This document shows positions 33,221 to 43,700 of a stretch of DNA of 64,000 bases, one piece after another (positions within the stretch are counted from its first letter, which is position 1; each line of letters starts with the position of its first letter). Origin of the DNA: Bermanella marisrubri (GTDB lineage: Bacteria; Pseudomonadota; Gammaproteobacteria; Pseudomonadales; Oceanobacteraceae); the NCBI RefSeq assembly GCF_012295615.1, contig NZ_CP051183.1:1453001-1517000 (forward strand), given 5' to 3'. Below the pieces are notes generated by a model, which had not been told where the DNA came from, did no database searches, and worked only from the letters and a program-made list of their open reading frames with translations. Position numbers and translations under genes: made by a program.

Positions 33221-34378
33221 ATGCATTTAACTCACGAACATAAAGAACTCTTTAAAACCGTTAAGAACTTCATTGAAAAAGAAGTGAACCCGAATGCCCA
33301 AGAATGGGAAAAAGCCGGTGCGTTCCCAGCACACGAAGTATTCAAAAAGATGGGTGACCTGGGTTTATTGGGCATCAATAAAGAAGAAAAATACGGCGGC
33401 ATGGGCCTAGACCATTCTTACAATATTTATGCAGCAGAAGCCTTGGGTTATGCAAGTATTGGCGGTGTGCCGCTGGCCATTGGCGTACAAACTGATATGG
33501 CCACACCGGCGATTTCGAAATTTGGTAGTGAAGAACTCAAGCAAGAGTTTTTGGCCCCAGCCATTGCAGGTGAATTTGTTGCAGCGATTGCGGTATCCGA
33601 AACCGGTGCGGGTTCGGATGTGGCGGGTCTAAAGACTACGGCGAAAAAAGACGGTGACGATTACATCATTAACGGCGCAAAAATGTGGATCACCAACTCC
33701 ACACAAGCAGACTTTTTCTGTGTGCTCGCCAATACCAGTGACGATAAGCCCCATAAGAATAAATCTTTGATTGTAGTACCAGCCAATACACCGGGCGTAA
33801 GTGTGGGCGAAAAGATCGACAAGATTGGTATGCGCTGCAGCGATACGGCCCCTGTGTATTTTGATGATGTGCGTGTACCTCAACGCTATCGCATTGGTGC
33901 AGAAGGTATGGGCTTTATGCTGCAAATGCTGCAATTCCAAGAAGAGCGTTTGTGGGGTGCGGCGAGCGGTTTAATTACGCTTGAGCGCTGTATTGAGCAA
34001 ACCGTTGAATACACCAAAGAACGTAAAACCTTTGGTCAGCCTTTAATTGAAAACCAGTCTATTCATTTCCGGTTAGCTGAATTGCAAACCGAAATCGAAG
34101 CTCTGCGTGCACTGACGTATCGTGCTACTGAATTGATGATGGAAAACAAAGACGTCACCAAGCTGGCGTCCATGTGTAAATTGAAAGGTGGTCGCTTAAC
34201 CCGTGAAGTAGCGGATAGCTGCTTGCAGTATTGGGGCGGTATGGGCTTTACGTGGGATAACCCAGTTTCTCAGGTATATCGCGATGGGCGTATTGCCTCC
34301 ATCGGCGGCGGGGCGGATGAAATTATGTTGGGAATTATTTGTAAGTATATGGATATCCTCCCGAAGAAAACGAAATAA
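33221..34378 (+). CDS. Acyl-CoA dehydrogenase (AtuD-like)
   Basis: A 385-residue FAD enzyme. FAD/substrate motifs include AIAVSETGAGSDVAGLKTTA, MWITNSTQADFF and IASIGGGADEIM. The MCAD-type catalytic Glu is replaced in that last segment by Gly; the base is probably the Glu in QFQEERLWGA, the placing used by isovaleryl-CoA dehydrogenase. In atu clusters AtuD oxidises citronellyl-CoA. Start at 33221 follows AATAGGACATCATC. It is separated from the next gene by a 283-base repeat region. Confidence 0.88.
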   Translation: MHLTHEHKELFKTVKNFIEKEVNPNAQEWEKAGAFPAHEVFKKMGDLGLLGINKEEKYGGMGLDHSYNIYAAEALGYASIGGVPLAIGVQTDMATPAISKFGSEELKQEFLAPAIAGEFVAAIAVSETGAGSDVAGLKTTAKKDGDDYIINGAKMWITNSTQADFFCVLANTSDDKPHKNKSLIVVPANTPGVSVGEKIDKIGMRCSDTAPVYFDDVRVPQRYRIGAEGMGFMLQMLQFQEERLWGAASGLITLERCIEQTVEYTKERKTFGQPLIENQSIHFRLAELQTEIEALRALTYRATELMMENKDVTKLASMCKLKGGRLTREVADSCLQYWGGMGFTWDNPVSQVYRDGRIASIGGGADEIMLGIICKYMDILPKKTK

Positions 34379-34488
34379 GAGCTACCTGCGTTGTTTGGAC
34401 GGCGTTAGATTTTTGCCATCAATATCCTCATGTATAAAACATACACTGCGGTATTTCGGAAAAATCTGCCTTGTCCAAACTTCCTCGC

Positions 34489-34613
34489 AAAACGCTCTTA
34501 TGATTGAGCAAGGGTTTTGAAAAACGTTGCTATGAGCCAGCGTTTACGGATTACGAGAAAACGCTCTTATGATTTACAAGGGTTTTGAAAAACGTTGCTA
34601 TGAGAAAGCATTT
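34489..34613 (+). repeat. Direct repeat pair inside the operon
   Basis: Two copies of a roughly 56-base unit (34489-34545 and 34558-34613) begin AAAACGCTCTTATGATT and continue AAGGGTTTTG and AAAACGTTGCTATGAG. The first copy also has AAACGCT and AGCGTTT at its ends, so each unit can form a hairpin. It lies between the dehydrogenase and hydratase genes, a gap much longer than others in this operon. Confidence 0.8.
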
Positions 34614-34661
34614 GAGAGCTTTCGAAGGTAAGAGATCAGCTCGATTATAAAGGGTTTAAGT

Positions 34662-35483
34662 ATGATCGAAGAATTATTAGAAAAAGAATATACCAGCATC
34701 GCCTTGCAGCAAGACGGTTGGGTATTGCATGTGACCTTGAATCGTCCTGAGTCTCGCAATGCTATGAGTTTGGCCATGGTCAATGAGCTAGGCAGTGTGT
34801 TTGATGCCATTGAAGGGAAACGTGAGATTCGTGCGATTATTTTACGTGGTGCCGATGGTCATTTTTGTGCTGGCGGTGATATTAAAGATATGGCCAATGC
34901 ACGTGCAGAGGCAGCGAAGTCTGATACCGATCCTTACTACCAGTTAAATAAACAGTTTGGTGAGCTAATCGCCAAAGTGAACGCTGCACCGCAAGTGGTA
35001 ATTGCGGTTTTAGAAGGTGCGGTATTAGGCGGTGGTTTTGGTTTGGCTTGTGTCAGTGATGTGGCCATTGCCACAGACTCGGCGAAGTTCGGTTTACCAG
35101 AAACATCCTTGGGTATTCCACCGGCTCAGATCGCACCGTTTGTCGTAAAGCGCATTGGTTTAACACAAGCCCGCCGTTTAGCGTTATTAGGTGCGCGCTT
35201 TGATGGCAAAACCAGTGTGGAGCTGGGCATCAGTCATTTTTATGCAGCGGATGAATCCCAGTTAAACGATACCTTAAAAGACGTGCTGTCGAGCATTCAG
35301 AAATGCGCGCCCGAAGCCAATGCCATGACCAAGTCGTTAGTTTTGCGCGCGGCAGAAGAAAACGCAAGAGACTTAATTGATGATGCGGCCAAACTCTTTA
35401 GCCAAGCGGTACAGGGTAAAGAGGGCATGGCTGGCACCATGGCTTTTGTACAAAAGAAAAGCGCCCCTTGGGACAGTGAATAG
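34662..35483 (+). CDS. Enoyl-CoA hydratase/isomerase family (AtuE/LiuC-like)
   Basis: A 273-residue crotonase. The oxyanion hole segments HFCAGGDIKDM and GAVLGGGFGLACVSDVAIATDSAKFGLPETSLGIPP are intact, including Glu in LPETSLG. AtuE hydrates isohexenylglutaconyl-CoA and LiuC methylglutaconyl-CoA; this gene lies between dehydrogenase and alpha subunit, as in both clusters. AAGGGTTTAAGT precedes the ATG. Twenty-three bases separate it from the next gene's start. Confidence 0.87.
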   Translation: MIEELLEKEYTSIALQQDGWVLHVTLNRPESRNAMSLAMVNELGSVFDAIEGKREIRAIILRGADGHFCAGGDIKDMANARAEAAKSDTDPYYQLNKQFGELIAKVNAAPQVVIAVLEGAVLGGGFGLACVSDVAIATDSAKFGLPETSLGIPPAQIAPFVVKRIGLTQARRLALLGARFDGKTSVELGISHFYAADESQLNDTLKDVLSSIQKCAPEANAMTKSLVLRAAEENARDLIDDAAKLFSQAVQGKEGMAGTMAFVQKKSAPWDSE

Positions 35484-35506
35484 GCGACACAGGAGTGAAG
35501 AACACC

Positions 35507-37513
35507 ATGAAAGACTTTACAAAAATCCTAGTTGCTAACCGAGGCGAAATTGCACTTAGGGTCATGAAAACCGCCAAGGCATTGGGCTATGAAACCGTGG
35601 CGGTTTATAGCGAAGCCGATGCCGACGCCCCCCATGTGAGCTTTGCTGATGAAGCGGTTTGCATTGGCCCTGCGCAAGTGAATCAAAGCTATTTGAATAT
35701 CAGCCGCATTGTTGAAGCCTGCAAACAAACCGGTGCTAATGCGGTACACCCGGGTTATGGCTTTTTATCCGAGAACACAGATTTTTGCCAAGCCTGTCAA
35801 GACAATAACATCACCTTTATTGGCCCAGACCCAAAAGCCATTAATTTAATGGGCAGCAAGCGTTTATCCAAAATTGAAATGCTGAAAGCCAAAGTACCGT
35901 GTATTCCAGGTTATGAAGGCAGCGATCAATCGGACGAAACCCTATTTAAAGAAGCAAAAGCCATTGGTTTTCCGGTGATGATCAAAGCCAGCGCCGGTGG
36001 CGGTGGTCGCGGTATGCGCATCGTCAAAAACGAAGCCGAATTTGCAGCGCAATTAAAAACCGCCAAATCCGAAGCATTGAATGCCTTTGGCAGCGACGAA
36101 ATGATTTTAGAAAAAGCCATTATGGAGCCGCGCCATATTGAGATTCAGATTTTTGCCGATCGCCATGGCAATTGTATTTATTTAGGTGAGCGTGATTGCA
36201 GTGTGCAGCGCCGCCATCAAAAAGTGGTGGAAGAAGCACCGTCACCGTTTGTTAGTGAAGCCATGCGTCAGTCCATGGGTGAAGCGGCCGTGAATGCAGC
36301 GAAAGCCTGTGATTATGTGGGCGCAGGTACAGTAGAGTTTTTAGCGGATAAAAACGGTGATTTTTATTTCTTAGAAATGAATACCCGCTTGCAAGTAGAG
36401 CACCCTGTAACCGAGTTAGTGACAGGGACCGACTTAGTCGCTTGGCAAATTCAAGTAGCGGCAGGACAAACTCTGCCCATGACGCAAGAGCAAGTGCAGA
36501 TTAAAGGTCACGCTGTTGAAGTGCGTTTATATGCAGAAGACCCAAGCAATGCGTTTATGCCGCAAACCGGAAAAATCTTGCAATGGCAGTATAAAGATTT
36601 AGATGGCTTACGTATGGATGCGGGCATTCAGCAAGGGCAAATGGTGACACCGTTTTATGACCCCATGTTAGCCAAAGTAATTGCCTATGGGGAAAACCGT
36701 GACATTGCCCGCCGCAAATTAATGAAAGCTCTGAAGTCCATGACCTTGCTGGGCGTAAAAAGTAATCGCGGATTTTTGTATAACATTCTGGCTCATCAAA
36801 GCTTTGCCAACGGCGATGCGACCACAGCGTTTATAGAAGAAGACTTCGCTGATGATATGAGCATGGAGATCGCGGGCTTAACCAAGTTCGAGCAAGCGCT
36901 GGCAGCGTGGATTCAATACCTGCATTACGCACAAGCGCAAGATGCAGAACGTCGGTTTTGGCGTAACTCCAATCCTGCACCTACGTGGTTGAGTTTTGAA
37001 TCACCGGTGGCGTCGGAAAAACAAAACTTTGATGTGGCCATTCATATTGAAGATAGCCGCAAGCAAGCGTTTGTATTGCAAGTAGAAGATGAGCGCTTCC
37101 CCGTCAGTTTGTTGGAAATGGCAGACAACGAAGTGATGTATGAATACCAGGGTATTAAGCGCAGCTTGGCTTACGCCATAGAAGATCAGCGCTTGTTTAT
37201 GGCGACCCATGGCGGTTGCTGTGAAGTGCTGGATATCACCCATGCACCACGCAATGCTGCTGGTTCAGCCGGTGACGGCAAGATTAAAGCGTCGATGGAC
37301 GGTGCCATTGTCGATGTACAAATCGAAGTGGGCCAGAAAGTTACCGTAGGCGATACACTCGTCGTGCTAGAGGCTATGAAAATGGAACACAGTATGAAAG
37401 CTGATTGCGAGGGCGAAGTCACTGCTGTGAATGTGAGCATTGGCGATCAGGTAAAAGGCCAACAATTATTGGTGGAGATCGCATTAGCTAGTGAAGAAGC
37501 TGAGACCGCTTAA
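35507..37513 (+). CDS. Acyl-CoA carboxylase alpha subunit with biotin carboxylase and BCCP (AtuF/LiuD type)
   Basis: About 668 residues from the ATG at 35507, which has AGGAG 11 bases upstream; a GTG at 35495 is an alternative. The biotin carboxylase domain (1-450) has ILVANRGEIALRVM, the ATP-grasp loop KASAGGGGRGMRIV and EMNTRLQVEHPVTELVTG. A linker of 130 residues precedes the biotin carrier domain, with biotin-lysine in EAMKMEHS near 624. It pairs with the beta subunit at 31521. Confidence 0.92.
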   Translation: MKDFTKILVANRGEIALRVMKTAKALGYETVAVYSEADADAPHVSFADEAVCIGPAQVNQSYLNISRIVEACKQTGANAVHPGYGFLSENTDFCQACQDNNITFIGPDPKAINLMGSKRLSKIEMLKAKVPCIPGYEGSDQSDETLFKEAKAIGFPVMIKASAGGGGRGMRIVKNEAEFAAQLKTAKSEALNAFGSDEMILEKAIMEPRHIEIQIFADRHGNCIYLGERDCSVQRRHQKVVEEAPSPFVSEAMRQSMGEAAVNAAKACDYVGAGTVEFLADKNGDFYFLEMNTRLQVEHPVTELVTGTDLVAWQIQVAAGQTLPMTQEQVQIKGHAVEVRLYAEDPSNAFMPQTGKILQWQYKDLDGLRMDAGIQQGQMVTPFYDPMLAKVIAYGENRDIARRKLMKALKSMTLLGVKSNRGFLYNILAHQSFANGDATTAFIEEDFADDMSMEIAGLTKFEQALAAWIQYLHYAQAQDAERRFWRNSNPAPTWLSFESPVASEKQNFDVAIHIEDSRKQAFVLQVEDERFPVSLLEMADNEVMYEYQGIKRSLAYAIEDQRLFMATHGGCCEVLDITHAPRNAAGSAGDGKIKASMDGAIVDVQIEVGQKVTVGDTLVVLEAMKMEHSMKADCEGEVTAVNVSIGDQVKGQQLLVEIALASEEAETA

Positions 37514-37558
37514 AAAACGAATAACAATAATATAAAAAATTGAGGTAAAGGTGAGACC

Positions 37559-38710
37559 ATGACGCATCCCTATTTTGATGAAACGCATCACGCGCTACGT
37601 GACAGTGTTAAACGATTTGTCGATCAGGAAATTTTACCTCATGTAAACGACTGGGAAGAGCAAGGCAGTTTCCCCCGTGAGCTTTATAAAAAAGCAGGGG
37701 ATGCTGGCTTTTTAGGTTTAGGCTATGCCGAAGAGTTTGGCGGCACGCCCGGTGATGTATTCCATAAGCTGGTATTCTCAGAAGAAATCATGCGCAGCAC
37801 CAGTGGTGGTCTAGTGGCCAGCTTAGGCTCCCATGATATTGCGTTGCCTCCCATTGCCAAATGGGCCAGTAAAGAACTGAAAGAACGCGTTGTACCGCAA
37901 GTATTAAGTGGCGATAAAATTGCGGCCTTAGCGATTACCGAACCCAGTGGTGGCTCGGACGTAGCGAATATTAAAACCCGTGCCGAAAAAGTCGAAGTTG
38001 ACGGCAAAGCCTTTTACAAAGTCAATGGCAGTAAAACGTTTATTACCTCGGGCGAACGTGCCGACTTTTATACGGTAGCCGTGCGCACCGGCGGCGATGG
38101 CTATGGTGGTGTGTCTTTAATCCTGATTGAAAAGGGCACACCGGGTTTTAGCGTCGGCCGAAATCTCAAAAAAATGTGCTGGTGGGCATCGGATACTGCT
38201 GAGTTATTTTTTGAGGATTGTTTGGTGCCTGCGGAAAATTTAATTGGTGCAGAGAATACTGGCTTCTTCGCCATAATGACCAACTTCCAAAGTGAACGTC
38301 TGATGTTAACCTCCATGGCCAACATGACCGCTGAACTGGCCCTTGATCAAGTGATGCAATACAGTAAAGAGCGTGAGGCATTTGGTCGGCCTATTGGCAA
38401 ATACCAAGTGACCAAACATAAGCTAGTGGAAATGGCGACCAAACTGGAAGTCAGCAAAACCATGATGTATCAGGTAGCGGCGCAAATGCATCGCGGCGTG
38501 GATCAAGTGAAAGAAGTGAGCATGGCCAAAAACTTTGCTACGGATACCAGTGATTATATCACTCATCAAGCAGTACAAATCATGGGTGGTATGGGTTTAA
38601 TGCGCGAATGTGTAGTAGAACGCTTATATCGTGATAACCGCATCCTGTCTATTGGCGGCGGTACCCGTGAAATCATGAATGAAATTATCGCAAAACAATT
38701 AAAGTTATGA
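37559..38710 (+). CDS. Second acyl-CoA dehydrogenase of the operon
   Basis: A 383-residue FAD enzyme: AALAITEPSGGSDVANIKTRA, KTFITSGERADFYTV, and LSIGGGTREIM at the end. As in the first dehydrogenase, Gly replaces the MCAD-type Glu and the base is likely the Glu in NFQSERLML. It shares about a third of positions with the 33221 enzyme, so it is a distant paralogue with another chain-length or branching preference. It overlaps the DUF2007 gene by 4 bases (ATGA). Confidence 0.88.
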   Translation: MTHPYFDETHHALRDSVKRFVDQEILPHVNDWEEQGSFPRELYKKAGDAGFLGLGYAEEFGGTPGDVFHKLVFSEEIMRSTSGGLVASLGSHDIALPPIAKWASKELKERVVPQVLSGDKIAALAITEPSGGSDVANIKTRAEKVEVDGKAFYKVNGSKTFITSGERADFYTVAVRTGGDGYGGVSLILIEKGTPGFSVGRNLKKMCWWASDTAELFFEDCLVPAENLIGAENTGFFAIMTNFQSERLMLTSMANMTAELALDQVMQYSKEREAFGRPIGKYQVTKHKLVEMATKLEVSKTMMYQVAAQMHRGVDQVKEVSMAKNFATDTSDYITHQAVQIMGGMGLMRECVVERLYRDNRILSIGGGTREIMNEIIAKQLKL

Positions 38711-38937
38711 GTATCAGACTAGCTTACGAAGCGACCAATTCCATTGAGGCCAACTTGCTAGCTGATGTATTACGCCAACACGATATAGCAGTACGTGTGG
38801 ACGGTGAAATGCTGCAAGGTGGCGTGGGTGAAATTCAAACCATGGGCATTGTACGTGTGCTCGTAGACGAGGCGGATTATGCGTCCGCCCGTGAGGTCAT
38901 CAAACAGTGGGAGAACGGTGAGTTCACCGCCTCCTGA
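38707..38937 (+). CDS. DUF2007-family small protein
   Basis: A 76-residue protein. The pattern LAYEATNSIEANLLADVLRQHDIAVRVDGE...LLQGGVGEIQ...RVLVDEADYASAREVIKQWE is the DUF2007 (putative signal-transducing, PII-like fold) signature. Function is unknown. Start overlaps the stop of the second dehydrogenase, so it is the end of the catabolic operon. It converges on atzF with a 21-base gap and no clear terminator. Confidence 0.82.
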   Translation: MSIRLAYEATNSIEANLLADVLRQHDIAVRVDGEMLQGGVGEIQTMGIVRVLVDEADYASAREVIKQWENGEFTAS

Positions 38938-38958
38938 TGTTTTACGCTTTTATAAAGC

Positions 38959-40770
38959 CTACAAGCTTTTCATATAGGCGCGCCAGCCGCCAAACTCGGT
39001 AATGTCTTTTGCATCACTGATGCCATAGGGTTCGCAAATGAACCCTGACACCACTGAACCATCTTCAAGTTTCACTTTACCGATGCCCAAAGGTGCAGGT
39101 ATGCCTGCCACAAAACTACCAAATTCTTGTTTGGGTACCGACCAAATTTCACATTCGATGTGGGTGCCGTTGGCTTCATCCAAAACGAGCCCAGGTCTAA
39201 ACGGCGGGCCACCAGCCAATGCATACATGCGATAGCAAGGTGCCGTTCGCGTTGCTTTTTTGAATTGCGCATTGCGTTCTTTTAATTGCCAATTGAGCGG
39301 TAGACCATCTAAGTGTGCACCGCATACCATGACGTCAATGCTATGCGAATGCTGAACGGTGGCGAGTTCAGGGTAATTCATTTTCACATCGCTTGTGCCT
39401 AATGGCAATTTGCTTTCACCATGAAAACGACGGGCAATGGAAAGCAGTTTGCGATCTTCCATGGCGTTGCCAACTAGCGTTAAACCAAACGGAAAACCTG
39501 AGCTGGTGAACGTGGTTGGAAAGGCCACGGCACTGTAATCCAATAGGTTCATGTAATTGGTGTAGTAGCCCAATTCATTATTGTATTGAATGGGTTCTTC
39601 CAATAATTCTTGAATGGTGTAGGGGCGACCAGCCGTTGGAGTTAATAAACAATCGACGCTATTCAAAATCTCATCACAGATGGTTTTAAGGGCGGCCAAT
39701 TTGTATTGGGCTTTAAAGCAATCGGTTGCGGTAAGGCTACCACCGGGTTCGATGATTTTGCGCACCGCAGGGTGTATGGCATCCGGTTGGGTTTGGATCA
39801 TATTCTCGATGGCCACATAGCGTTCGGCCACCCAAGGGCCTTGATACAATAATTGTGCAGCTTGCAAGAAAGGTGAGAAGTCTACTTCGACCAATTCAAT
39901 ATTTGGGTTTGAGGCAATTTTATCAATAGATTGCCAATAGGCTTCTTCATACTCCTTTGAGCCAAAGAAATTCAAATCGGATTTAGCAACGATGCCGATT
40001 TTAAGCGCTTGTGCATTTTGGCCGTAATGTCGTGGTTTGTTATCGTAAACATTGTGACGACTGTAGGCATCGGTTTCATCATAGCCCTCGGCTGCGCTTA
40101 AAACGGTATTGGCATCATCGGTATTCAAGGAAAAGATCGTCATGCAATCGAGGCTTTTACATGCGGGCAACATGCCTGTCGCTGATAATAGACCGATGCT
40201 GGGTTTGGTGCCCACTAAATTGTTAAAGCAGGCGGGTACTCGACCTGAGCCAGCGGTATCCGTGCCTAAACTAAAACTGACTAAACCTAAAGCAACGGCA
40301 ACACTGGAACCGGAGCTAGAGCCGCCACTAATATAGTCTGGCTTAAATGAATTTTTAACCGGACCATAAGGGGAGCGCGTACCGTTTAATCCTGTCGCGA
40401 ATTGATCCAGATTGGTTTTACCAATGGGTATCGCTCCTGCCTCAATTAGCTTGCTGACCACATAAGCAGAGCTGTCTGGTAAAAAAGCAAATTCAGGGCA
40501 GGCTGCCGTGGTTTTAATACCTGCTAAATCAATATTATCTTTTATGGCAAAGGGAATGCCCCAAAGCGGATAGTCTTCTGGCTTTTTATTCTTCAATGCG
40601 TCGATATAGGGCGCAATTTCTTGTTTTGAAAGTAAGTGCGTCCAAATATTGTAGTCTTGATAGCCTTCGCACTTTTCTAAAATGCTATCGATAAGTGCAT
40701 CAGGGGTTATTTGGCCTTTCAAATACTCTTGGCGCAGTGATTCGATGCTCATGTTGGTTGTGGTATTCAT
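38959..40770 (-). CDS. atzF: Allophanate hydrolase AtzF
   Basis: A 603-residue amidase. The amidase-signature triad is present: Lys in FAIKDNIDL and the two serines in GGSSSGSSVAVALG and GTDTAGSGRVPA. Residues about 470-603 are the C-terminal allophanate hydrolase domain (VMVCGAHLDGLPLNWQL, APCYRMYALAGGPPFRPGL). The enzyme splits allophanate to ammonia and CO2. It is last in the operon and its start overlaps the carboxylase stop by 4 bases, so the two are made together. Confidence 0.93.
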   Translation of the reverse strand: MNTTTNMSIESLRQEYLKGQITPDALIDSILEKCEGYQDYNIWTHLLSKQEIAPYIDALKNKKPEDYPLWGIPFAIKDNIDLAGIKTTAACPEFAFLPDSSAYVVSKLIEAGAIPIGKTNLDQFATGLNGTRSPYGPVKNSFKPDYISGGSSSGSSVAVALGLVSFSLGTDTAGSGRVPACFNNLVGTKPSIGLLSATGMLPACKSLDCMTIFSLNTDDANTVLSAAEGYDETDAYSRHNVYDNKPRHYGQNAQALKIGIVAKSDLNFFGSKEYEEAYWQSIDKIASNPNIELVEVDFSPFLQAAQLLYQGPWVAERYVAIENMIQTQPDAIHPAVRKIIEPGGSLTATDCFKAQYKLAALKTICDEILNSVDCLLTPTAGRPYTIQELLEEPIQYNNELGYYTNYMNLLDYSAVAFPTTFTSSGFPFGLTLVGNAMEDRKLLSIARRFHGESKLPLGTSDVKMNYPELATVQHSHSIDVMVCGAHLDGLPLNWQLKERNAQFKKATRTAPCYRMYALAGGPPFRPGLVLDEANGTHIECEIWSVPKQEFGSFVAGIPAPLGIGKVKLEDGSVVSGFICEPYGISDAKDITEFGGWRAYMKSL

Positions 40771-43700
40771 TGTACTTCCTCACTGGCAGGTGTTTCTTTT
40801 TGCTGCTGTTCTGAATCTTCTTGAATGGTTGCTTGGTCATCAATGACCACTAAGGGTTGTCCGGCACTGACACCTTGGCCGCTATCCAAAAGAACATGGG
40901 TCACTTTGCCACTACATGGCGCAACCACTGGGATTTCCATTTTCATGGATTCTAAAATCATGAGTTCTTGACCGGCTTTCACGGTATCGCCAACGGCCAC
41001 TTGGTTTTGCCATACGCTACCGGATACCGAGCTATCAATAACGGTGTGATCTTCTGGCCAATCGTGTTCTTGATCAGTGGCAACCACTTCCTGTGCCTTG
41101 TAATTAAACTGACCTGTGCGATGCCATTCCGCTAATTCGTCAGCAAAGGCGTTCTGTCGTTTTTGTTGAAACTCAAGAATGCTACTTTCATTGTTTTCAA
41201 GGAATTTGTTGTATGACGTTAAGCTGAATTCTGTTTCTTCGATTTTTATCGGGTACTGACCCAGAGGAAAATCTTTGCGAATACGCTGTAGTTCTTCGCT
41301 GGAGACTTCGTAAAAACGAATTTGATCAAAAAAGCGCAATAGCCAAGGTTGAGTGAATTCTTTGGTATTGCGATAGCGATTCCACATTTGCAATGTGCGG
41401 CCGACGAATTGATAACCGCCGGGGCCTTCCATGCCGTATACACACATATACGAACCGCCAATGCCGACCGAGTTTTCAGCTGTCCATGTGCGAGCCGGGT
41501 TGTACTTGGTTGTCACCAAACGATGGCGCGGATCAATAGGCGTTGACACAGGCGCCCCTAAATAAACATCCCCTAAGCCCATTACTAAATACGATGCGTT
41601 AAAGACGATATCTTTTACTTCGTCGATGCTATCCAGTCCGTTGATGCGGCGAATAAACTCTAAGTTGCTTGGGCACCAAGGAGCGTCCTTGCGCACGCTT
41701 TGATCGTATTTTTCAATGGCTTTCTTGCAAGCTTCGTCATCCCACGATAGTGGAATATGAACAATGCGAGAGGGCACACTGAGCTCACTCAGTTGCGTGA
41801 GCAAATAGCGTTCGCCTTCCATTAAATGATCGATCAGGGATTGATGATTGATTATTTGGCTATCGTAATGGACCTGTAGTGATCGAATACCTGGCGTTAA
41901 TTCTTTAATGCCATCGATGCTGTTTTTTTGCAGCCATTGCATTAATGCGTGGGCGCGAAAACGCAATTCAATATCCAAAATTTGTTCGCCATACTCCACC
42001 AATAAAAAGTGATCACCGGCTGCGCGATAAGTAATATCAATACCAGTCTCAGTGGCAGGTGTACTGGCTAATATGGGCGAACTAATGGCTGTCGTTTGAA
42101 AATGCGGCTCATGGCCAACTAGATTCTGAATACTTTCCAGCTGCTGTGCCTCCAATGTGTTAGCGGTTTGCAAAGAAACCGGTACAAAGCGAATGCGATC
42201 ACCTGCTCGTAATTGTCCGAGTTTCCATAAGTCTGCTTGAATGACCGTGGCGGGACACACAAATCCACCTAGGGAGGGACCATCCGGCCCTAATATCACT
42301 GGCATATCGCCGGTGAAATCCACGGTGCCAAAAGCATAGGCATTATCGTGAATATTGGAGGGATGTAAGCCTGCTTCGCCGCCATCTTTGCGTGCCCATT
42401 CGGGTTTAGGTCCGATTAAGCGAATGCCCGTGCGGCTGGAGTTGTAATGCACTTCCCATTGATGTTCAAAGAAGGTTTCAATGTCTTGCTCGGTAAAAAA
42501 GTCTGGCGCGCCGTGGGGACCATAAATGACTTTAAGCTCCCACGTATTTTGAATACTAGGTAGAGAATTTTCCGTTAGCGATTGACCGCTTTTCGCTTGA
42601 TTACTTTCGTTCAGTGGCGTTAGTGCAAGACAGTCCCCTGTATTTAGTGCGCGCCCATTATGGCCACCGAATTGTCCTAGGGTAAAGGTGGAGCGAGAGC
42701 CAAGATATTCAGGGCATTGAATACCACCATGGACACATAAATAACTGCGCGCCCCTTGATCTTTGATTCGACCCAGTTCTAGACATTGCTGAGGTTGGAT
42801 ATTAATGACGGTCCATAGCGGAATTGGTTGCTCATCCAATTTGGCCTCAATGTCGGCACCAGTGATAACGATCTGTGTGGCGCTACTGAACACTAATTTT
42901 GGACCTTGCATGGTGATTTCTAAACCAGCGGCATGGCTTGGGTTATTTAATAGCTCATTACCTAATCGGAACGATTGATTATCAAACGGACCTGAGGGTG
43001 GAACGCCAACATCCCAGTAGCCTTGGCGAGCAGGATAATCTTGTATGGTGGTTTGCGTACCGCCGCTTACTACATCAATGCGGTTTGGATGGAATGCATA
43101 ATCGTTTAAATAGCGAGTGGTCATTTCGCCGTTTAATAACACAGGCTCCTGCGTCAGTGCGATAAGATAGTCTAGGTTCGTTTGTGAGCCATAAAGGCAT
43201 GTATCTTTAAGTGACTGAGTTAAGCGAGAGAACGCTTGCGCTCGATCGTCTCCATGCACAATGACTTTGGCCAGCATAGGATCAAAATAGGGTGGCACTT
43301 GTATGCCGGCTTCTATCCAATGGTCAATGCGAAGGTGGTCGGCTTCAGGAAAATCCACTTGTGTTAACAAACCCGGGCAGGGCTGAAAGTTTTTATAAGG
43401 ATCTTCTGCATAAATACGAACCTGAACAGAATGGCCTTTCGCGGTTAGTTGCTGGCGCTTTTCGTTTAAGGCCAGTTGTTCACCACTGGCTAAACGCAGC
43501 ATCCATTCCACAAGGTCAATATCGTAAACCGTTTCTGTTACACCGTGTTCGACTTGTAAACGGGTATTAACCTCTAAAAAGTAAAACTGTTCTTCATCGC
43601 TATCGTATATAAATTCCACCGTGCCTGCGTTGCGATAATTCACACTGGCAAGTAAGGCCTCGGCGGTATTGTGTAACTGCTCGCGAATAGATTGGGATAA

